Assembly (NCBI GenBank): GCA_963675135.1
Contig: OY776128.1
Location: 69,632,670 to 69,696,669, forward strand
Length of the DNA stretch: 64,000 nucleotides
Direction of reading: 5' to 3'
Origin: Galeopsis tetrahit
Lineage: Eukaryota; Streptophyta; Magnoliopsida; Lamiales; Lamiaceae
Each line of letters starts with the position of its first letter. The stretch's first letter is position 1. Below the pieces are notes generated by a model. That model was not told where the DNA came from and searched no databases. It worked only from the letters and a program-made list of their open reading frames with translations. The position numbers were made by a program, and so were the translations under genes. This document shows, piece by piece, positions 58,528-64,000 of this stretch.

Positions 58528-59970
58528 TGATTCACGTGTTATACAACACTAAAATAAACAACCGCAAGTGTACGGTGTCTATCGTAGCGTGATAAGCACG
58601 AGGTTGATCCCACGAGGAGGTTAAGCGTAAAAGGGTAGTTTGCTAATCGAGTTCTAAATAGACGTGATCGATAAATTGAGTGGTGTGAATTACTCTAAGA
58701 TTACCTAACGATGTGTCACTAATAAGTAATGAAGAGTAAATATGAAATCAGTCAACTAACATGCAAATCAATAAAACGAAGGTAAAATGGATAAAAGCTC
58801 AAAGGAGAAAGGGTGGATTCCAAGGCATATGTCACACTAAGGGTTCAACTTATGGTTAAAGGCTTAATTAAGTAGTGGTGTGTTGATTACTATAAGGTTG
58901 ATCACAAATGGTGAATTAATAGTTCTCTCGATCCAATTAATCAAAGAGACATATCATACAAACTAGCATCTCTACTAAGCATGCATAAGAAATCCCCAAA
59001 AAGTTCCTAAGATCATCTAATACCCTCCCAATAATTGATCCTCTCTCTCGAGCTCACAAGAATATTAGGTCGAATGCTTAAATACGATTAATGAAATAGA
59101 TTTCTCAATCCAATTCCAATTAACAATAGATAAAATATACTATCATGGCCATTGACAACATGTTTTGCAATGAAAGTTAAACATTCAAATAGAAATAGCA
59201 ACACAACCACCAAATAAACAAGAAATTAATTCATAAGCATCATCCAAAGTATAAACATAGCCTTAGAACCACAAATTGTTTAGCTACTCAAATACATATC
59301 CAAACTACAAATTCCAAATGAAATAACTAAATAAAAAGGAAAAGAAAGAGAAAGCTTAGTCTAGATTGTGGTAGGGAATGGAATTCCCAAGCTAATGCCT
59401 CTTCCCTTGCATGAATTGGTGAAGAGATGAAGAAGTTATGGCCAAACACCTCCAAATATGTGTAAATGTGTGAAGAACTCTTGAGAAAGGGGTAAGATCC
59501 CTTGAATTTCAAGAAAGGGGGTATTTATAGTGTTGGGGTAGGGTTTGGTTGTGAAAATTGCAAGTTGCTCCTTTGAAAATGGATAAATTTCGCGTTTGGC
59601 ACCGAAAATGGCTTGGCCCGGCCGGGTGGGGAAGTGGCCCGGCCGGGCGGAAGTGTTGGTCGAGAAGCATAGAAACAGGGGCTGAGTCGCCCGGCCGGGC
59701 CAAAGGTTCGTAAAGTGGGGGGAGACATGGGGCATTCGGCCGCCCGGCCGGGCCAAAGGTTCGTAAAGTGGGGGGAGACATGGGGCATTCGGCCGCCCGG
59801 CCGGGCGAGTGATGCCGCCCGGCCGGGCCATAACTTCGACTTGGGGGCGAAGATCTAGCATGCGACCGCCCGGGCGAGTGGTGCCACCCGGCTGGGCCGA
59901 ACCTTCGTAACTTAACAAAAATCTGGTGCTTGGCCGCCCGGCCGGGCGGGTAAAGTGGCCCGGGCTGGGC
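58528..59970 (-). repeat. Gypsy 5' LTR, outer end missing
   Basis: Near-identical to 52141-53585 but stops inside the GC palindrome array, where a MITE begins at 59967. Within the array one block is lost and one block (with AAAGGTTCGTAAAGTGGGGG) is doubled relative to the other LTR. Confidence 0.88.
59605..59966. repeat. GC-rich palindrome array (right LTR)
   Basis: Seven perfect CCCGGCCGGG words and several variants. Arrangement differs from the left LTR by a deletion and a duplication whose ends fall in the palindromes. Confidence 0.88.
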
Positions 59971-60182
59971 CTAGTTTGGTTTGTTTGATTAGATTGGATT
60001 AGGCTTGATTAACTTTTTATTCCCAACTAATCAAATGTTTGGTTTGATTGATTATGGCCCGGGATTTATGCAAGGTCCGACGATTTTATACTATTATTCA
60101 TGCAAATGTAGGATTATTAATCACAGGGGAGGGGTGAGTTAATTTATCCAACATTATCTCATCCATCAATCCAAACTAACCC
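59967..60182. mobile_element. MITE at the broken LTR edge
   Basis: Left end GGGCCTAGTTTGGTTTG and complement of right end GGGTTAGTTTGGATTGATGG are similar. AT-rich interior, no ORF. It abuts the LTR break. Confidence 0.55.
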
Positions 60183-60188
60183 TTAATA

Positions 60189-60457
60189 GGGCTCGTTTGC
60201 TTTACAGGTTGGGATAGATAAGGTATGATAGGATTAAATGGGATAACATTATTTTTGAAATTTGAGATTTGTGTTTGAATTGATGGATTAAATTATCTCA
60301 CCTTCTCTTTGGGACTAATTAACACCCAAATGCATGATTATCAAAGATAACAATCTCGGGCCAATTATAATCACAGGTTAAATTCAAGTAAATCAAACAT
60401 AGAAATTATAGGAATAAAACAATATATCCTATCTAATCTAATAAACCAAACACGCCC
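60189..60457. mobile_element. PIF/Harbinger-like MITE
   Basis: GGGCTCGTTTGCTTTACAGG at the left and CCAAACACGCCC at the right, with TTA present at both sides but not cleanly placed. The text is typical of small Harbinger-type MITEs. Confidence 0.55.
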
Positions 60458-60682
60458 TTAGTGTTTATGTTTCGTATGAATTATAATAATATAGCAAATG
60501 CATATGATTCATCTCTTATAATTTTTTATCAATTATAAAAAGTGATATATGTGGATAGTCAAAGTCTACTGAGTACTGGTCGTATTCTATGTAAATGGGT
60601 CCGAAACCTTCTGGCTATATACCCCTCCAGCTCTGTTAAGTCTACTCCCCCGTACTCCCCTCAATTTGTTAAATGTAGATGT

Positions 60683-61141
60683 TAGACATGTTCAATCGGT
60701 CGAAACCGCCGGTTACGGTTAAAAACCGGCGGTTTCAGTTTTGCATTTTTGGTAACCAAAACCGAACCGGTAAACCGCCGGTTCGGTTAAAAACCGACGG
60801 TTAGACTGATTTTTTTTTTCTTTCTCTTCCCGGTAAACCGCCGGTTCGTTTTAACTCTTTTTTTAGAAACTATGTTACTAGAATTTAATAAAAATTATAT
60901 AACTTAAATTTATACATAAAAAATAGAAGAATTGTGTATTAAAAAAATAAAAAAATAAAAAAACCGAAAAACCGGCGGTTAACCGGCAAACCGGCGGTTA
61001 ATCGGCAAACCGGCGGTTTCGGTTTGCCAAAACTTGCAACTGAAACCGAACCGCCATTTTCCGGTTACGGTTCGGTTTTTGAACCGTAACCAGCGGTTTT
61101 GCCGATTCGGCGGTTTGCCGGTTAAAAACCGCCCATCTCTA
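60683..61141. mobile_element. hAT MITE with ACCGGCGGTT repeats
   Basis: Perfect 8-bp duplication GTAGATGT (60675-60682 and 61142-61149). Ends TAGACATG and CATCTCTA. The interior is dense with AACCGGCGGTTT and AAACCGCCGGTT words in both orientations. Confidence 0.85.
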
Positions 61142-61264
61142 GTAGATGTACTTACTCCCTCTTAAATTATCAAAAATACTCTCATTCCCTTTTTTCCATA
61201 TTTCCCTCAATCTTCTTTTTCAATTTTTCAAAAGCCTAAAAACTAACTTCCTCTTCCCCAAACA

Positions 61265-61790
61265 CAAAACTGCCGCCCCCTGCCCAGTGTCGGCGCTGGC
61301 GCCGCCGCCTCCGCCAGCATCGCCCAGCCCCCTCCTTCCCCCACTGCCGAGCGCCGCCACCCCCTGTGCGGCGGCGCCCCCTCCTTTTTTTTCTTTTCTT
61401 TTCTGCAATAAACCCACGCCGATCCACCGTCCTCCACCCTGCGCGTGGCCACAACCGCCGTCGCAACCCCTGCGCGCGGCCCAGCCGCCATCCCCGCCGT
61501 GCGCGCATCCCGGCCGCCGTCCCCAACCCCCTGTGCGCAACCCCCTTTCTTTTTATTTTATTTCAATTTCTGCAACAATCGTCGTCGACGGCGCCCCTCC
61601 CTCGCACAGCGCCGCCGCCGCTCTCTCTTCTTCCCGCGCGCCGTCGACCAGGTAAGTTTAGGTTTTTTTTTTTCTTTTGTTTTGCGGCGGCGGTGCCGCC
61701 CCCTCGCTAAGCGACGCTGCCGCCGTCTCCCTCCGACAACAACCTCTTCCCTAAACCCTCCTCCCCCACTCTCACGGCGGCCGCCCTCCC
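61265..61790 (+). pseudogene. GC-rich captured exon-like patch with consensus donor
   Basis: CCG/GCC-rich block open in several frames on both strands, hence the many overlapping long frames. On the + strand it ends GACCAG before GTAAGTTTAGGTTT (donor at 61652), the same context as at 18503. Pro/Ala/Arg composition has no family pattern. Confidence 0.4.
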
Positions 61791-61838
61791 CCCCCTTTTT
61801 TTTCCTTTTCTGCTCCGGTCTTTTTTTTTTTTTTGAAA

Positions 61839-61906
61839 ACTCTTGGTCGATAATATACACTATCGTCGATCGTTGTCGACGAGGGTGTATATTATCGACC
61901 AAGAGT
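61839..61906. ncRNA. Strong hairpin 1 (22-bp perfect arms)
   Basis: Arms 61839-61860 and 61885-61906 (core TTGGTCGATAATATACAC) pair without mismatch. Inside, TCGTCGA and TCGACGA extend the stem, leaving a six-base loop TCGTTG. At 68 nt it is comparable to a short miRNA-like precursor, but nothing shows transcription or processing. ncRNA is a structural label only. Confidence 0.55.
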
Positions 61907-61938
61907 TGTGAAAATTTTGATTTTTTTAAAGAAATATA

Positions 61939-62018
61939 TTTTCGACACTAGTTTATCAACGAGAAACACTCTGGTTTGTCGACACGAGTGTTTCTCGTCA
62001 ATAAATCAGTGTCGAAAA
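61939..62018. ncRNA. Strong hairpin 2 (33-bp arms, four mismatches)
   Basis: Arms 61939-61971 and 61986-62018 share TTTTCGACAC, TTTAT and ACGAGAAACACTC with a 14-base loop. It lies 32 bp after hairpin 1. Same caveat as hairpin 1. Confidence 0.55.
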
Positions 62019-62308
62019 TGTAATTTTTTTAAAAAAAGTTCTTAGTTTTTTTTTCTTCTTTGTGGGTGCACTAGTTGCAGCTGCCGGAGGTTGTGCGGCG
62101 ACGACAACCGGAGGTGGTGCAGCGACAACGGCTGCTCTTTTAATTAGGATTAGGTTCAGGGTTAAAAAGTAAAAGGGAGTGTATTTATCATGAATATTTT
62201 ATTAAACAAGGGTAGTTTAGATATTTTACATGATTATTAAATTAATAAATAAGGAGGGAGAGTATACTTAACAATGCTGGAGGGGTATATAGTCACGGCC
62301 CGTAAATG

Positions 62309-62818
62309 CAAGGTTGGGCCATATGTAACAGGGCTATCTAGCTAAGACAACATTATACCACAAAGGCCAACCATCTGGCTGATCCATTCCACGACAAAAG
62401 GCTTATAGGGTAAATGAATCGAGTCGAGTAGTGCTGAGTTTGAAATTTGACTCAAAGTCTCGAACCCAGATAAAGCTAAAAAAATTAAGCTTGAGCTCGA
62501 CAATAAATTCGATAAACTCTAGTTCAATCCAACTCAAGCTCGATTACCTTTATAATGTAAAATATATTTTTCCTAATATAATTATTGACAAAATAAATTT
62601 GAACTTGATAATTACTCGAGTAATTCGAAATTAAACTCGACTCGATTAAATTTGTGTCAATTTTAATATTTTTTTTTAAGTTTAGCACGAGTAACTCGCG
62701 AGTTGACTCTCGACTCACCAACAACCCTAAGTCTGGAGACTCAAGTCACTCAACGGATTCTCATGCAGGACTGGACAGATCTCAAGTCTCTGAAATTTAT
62801 GATGGGACGGGTTCTAGG
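62309..62818. other. Intergenic with CTCGAC-rich remnant
   Basis: No gene. The segment 62415-62730 has GAGTCGAGTAG, AAGCTCGA and CTCGACTCG words like other hAT-type remnants in the window, but no termini were found. Confidence 0.4.
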
Positions 62819-63142
62819 TAGGGTTGAAAATCAAACCAAGCTTTTCGATACTCGATTCGAGATCGTTCGGTAAAAGCTCGTTTGAGCTCGGTTCGACATA
62901 GATATCAAATAAGCTTGAACATATATTTACGGTATGGTCCAAAGCTCGGCTCGAGCTCGATAAGTAAAAAAATATGAATTTAGCCTAAAAATGTCAAATT
63001 ACTCGAGCTCGGCTCGAATAAAGCTCGTTCGAGCTCGACTCATTTAATTATCAAACAAACCCAAACACTAATTTCAAAGCTCCATAATATTTCAAACAAA
63101 CTTGAACTGCATCGCGTTCGGCTCGACTCATTTACAGCCCTA
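62819..63142. mobile_element. hAT MITE (CGAGCTCGGCTCG type)
   Basis: Begins TAGGGTTGAAAATCAAACC and ends TCATTTACAGCCCTA. Complementary ends are TAGGG(T/C)TG. Flanks GTTCTAGG and ATTCTAAG form a worn 8-bp duplication with two mismatches. Length 324 bp. Confidence 0.7.
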
Positions 63143-64000
63143 ATTCTAAGACAATCCCGTTTTTGCCATCCCTTAAGTCACCCAATGTTAAAATGAATGG
63201 GATCTGTATTCGATTTATGCTCAAGTCAAAGCACCAGATCGGCCTCGGCCCAAAATATGACTATTGAAAGGCCACGGTTATACGCACACACAAGATTGTT
63301 GAGGACACCCACCTTTACTTTTAATTAATTTTAAACCGATATGAAATGTCCAAACTACCCTTTCCTTATTTTAAAAGGAAATTATCTTCTAAGTGGGTGT
63401 TTTGAAACAAACAATCAGCTTAAAAGCACTTATCTTTTAAATAAAAAGCACTTTTTAGGTTTTTGCAAAAACTAATAAGTGATTAAATTAATCACTTTAA
63501 AGCAGATTTGGAGAAGCACCTATGCACCAACTTCTATCAGCTTCTCACTACAAATTTACAATTGTATCCTCTTAAATTTTTCAATATTTCACATTTATCC
63601 TTTCATATCCAAAAGAGAGGTAGGGTATAAGGCCTTTTCTCATTTCTTCCTTACAAAGAAATCATCATCTCCATTCTCCACAAACCCACCTGCGCAGTGA
63701 ACAAACCCAACCAAGAGAAAGATTCAGGCAGCGGGAAACATGTAGATCGTGGTGTCAAGAAATCCTTCTGAGCTTTTTTTTTTCTTCTCCAAGAAAGCAC
63801 GGTAAAATTTTGAACCCTATGGAAACTCCCCAAAATTCTTCTTTATTTTTTTCTTCTGAACCCTATGAAAAATAATGATAAATGAATTCCACTGTATATG
63901 TCAATTCATAAATAATTTTAATATGTTTCCAAATAAATTTCACCTATTCAAAAATGAGTTTTGATCATCCATAAAAATGAGTTTTTGCAATAGTTCCACG
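63143..64000. other. Intergenic right edge
   Basis: No gene seen. The word GAGGACACCCACCTTT at about 63301 recalls the subterminal text of the 12326-18995 element, so another relative may begin here. The open frame at 63479-63700 has no family pattern. Confidence 0.4.

Larger units (their letters stand above)
52141..59970 (-). mobile_element. Gypsy (Athila/Tat-like) LTR element with gag-protease only
   Basis: Minus-strand element. The 3' LTR is 52141-53883 (ends TGATTC...GAATCA). The 5' LTR is 58528-59970, truncated at its outer end. The PBS is at 58503-58521 and the PPT at 53884-53896. Between them lie one gag-protease frame (55633-58347) and a 1.75-kb non-coding stretch. Reverse transcriptase, RNase H and integrase are absent, with no remnant seen, so any mobility would need a helper. 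Both LTRs hold a GC-rich palindrome array. Three in-frame stops show decay. Confidence 0.88.
60598..62301. mobile_element. TIR element with GC-rich core and hairpins (Mutator-like?)
   Basis: The inner terminal repeats CTATATACCCCTCCAGC (left) and its complement (right) extend through TGTTAAGT and TACTC words for about 39 bp. Outermost GGTCCG and CGGCCC may be the termini, with GTAAATG directly repeated outside (60591-60597 and 62302-62308). No transposase. It contains a nested hAT MITE, a GC-rich exon-like patch and two hairpins. Confidence 0.6.

Noticed and set aside
61146..61951. Several long frames on both strands of the GC-rich patch
   Set aside because: Simple CCG/GCC composition opens most frames at once. 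Only the exon-like patch with a donor was kept, at low confidence.
1..64000. tRNA genes and organellar insertions
   Set aside because: No cloverleaf with A and B boxes was spotted by eye, and no stretch of plastid or mitochondrial genes was recognised. A covariance scan could still find a tRNA.

Overview
This is a nuclear segment of a flowering plant, most likely a core eudicot. The evidence is split genes with GT/AG introns, a nucleus-encoded chloroplast NDH subunit with a transit peptide, an OCTOPUS-family phloem protein, a plant-type USE/TATA-driven 7SL RNA gene, and plant transposon families (Stowaway, hAT, Mutator-like, Copia, Gypsy and LINE). The background is very AT-rich. Lineage below eudicot level cannot be read from the window.

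Five protein genes and one RNA gene are supported. From left to right: the 3' exons of an mRNA capping enzyme (+, 880-3464); a short DUF962/Mpo1-like membrane protein (-, 4482-4820, possibly with a first exon at 5066-5076); chloroplast NDH subunit O in six exons (-, 7098-8226); an intronless OCTOPUS/DUF740 gene (+, 42228-44204); a complete 7SL (SRP) RNA gene (+, about 45135-45442); and a four-exon NPF8/PTR peptide transporter (-, 46852-49101). From memory, the capping enzyme, DUF962, OCTOPUS and PTR genes recall Arabidopsis neighbourhoods near AT3G09070-AT3G09100 and AT5G01170-AT5G01290. If so, this is an old syntenic block opened by about 33 kb of transposons between ndhO and OPS.

That gap (about 9.5-41.7 kb) holds two copies of one Mutator-like element with 9-bp target duplications (9539-11469 and 30819-33958). 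Both carry GC-rich gene-like cores between inverted minisatellite arms. It also holds a TIR element of about 6.7 kb (12326-18995) with a Gypsy LTR fragment and a dead LINE inside it, a Copia element with both LTRs (23952-30156) broken by a hAT MITE and stop codons, several Stowaway MITEs, a long foldback MITE, and two hAT elements in opposite orientation (38313-39280 and 39577-40281).

The right end (52-60 kb) is a Gypsy element on the minus strand with gag and protease but no reverse transcriptase, RNase H or integrase. Its LTRs contain a GC-rich array of CCCGGCCGGG palindromes. After it come MITEs and a TIR element (60598-62301) with a GC-rich pseudo-exon and two long hairpins. The genes do not form one pathway. 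The most unusual features are the repeat architectures (Pack-MULE-like cores, twin hairpins, gag-pro-only retroelement, LTR palindrome array) and a possible intron born by tandem duplication in the DUF962 gene.
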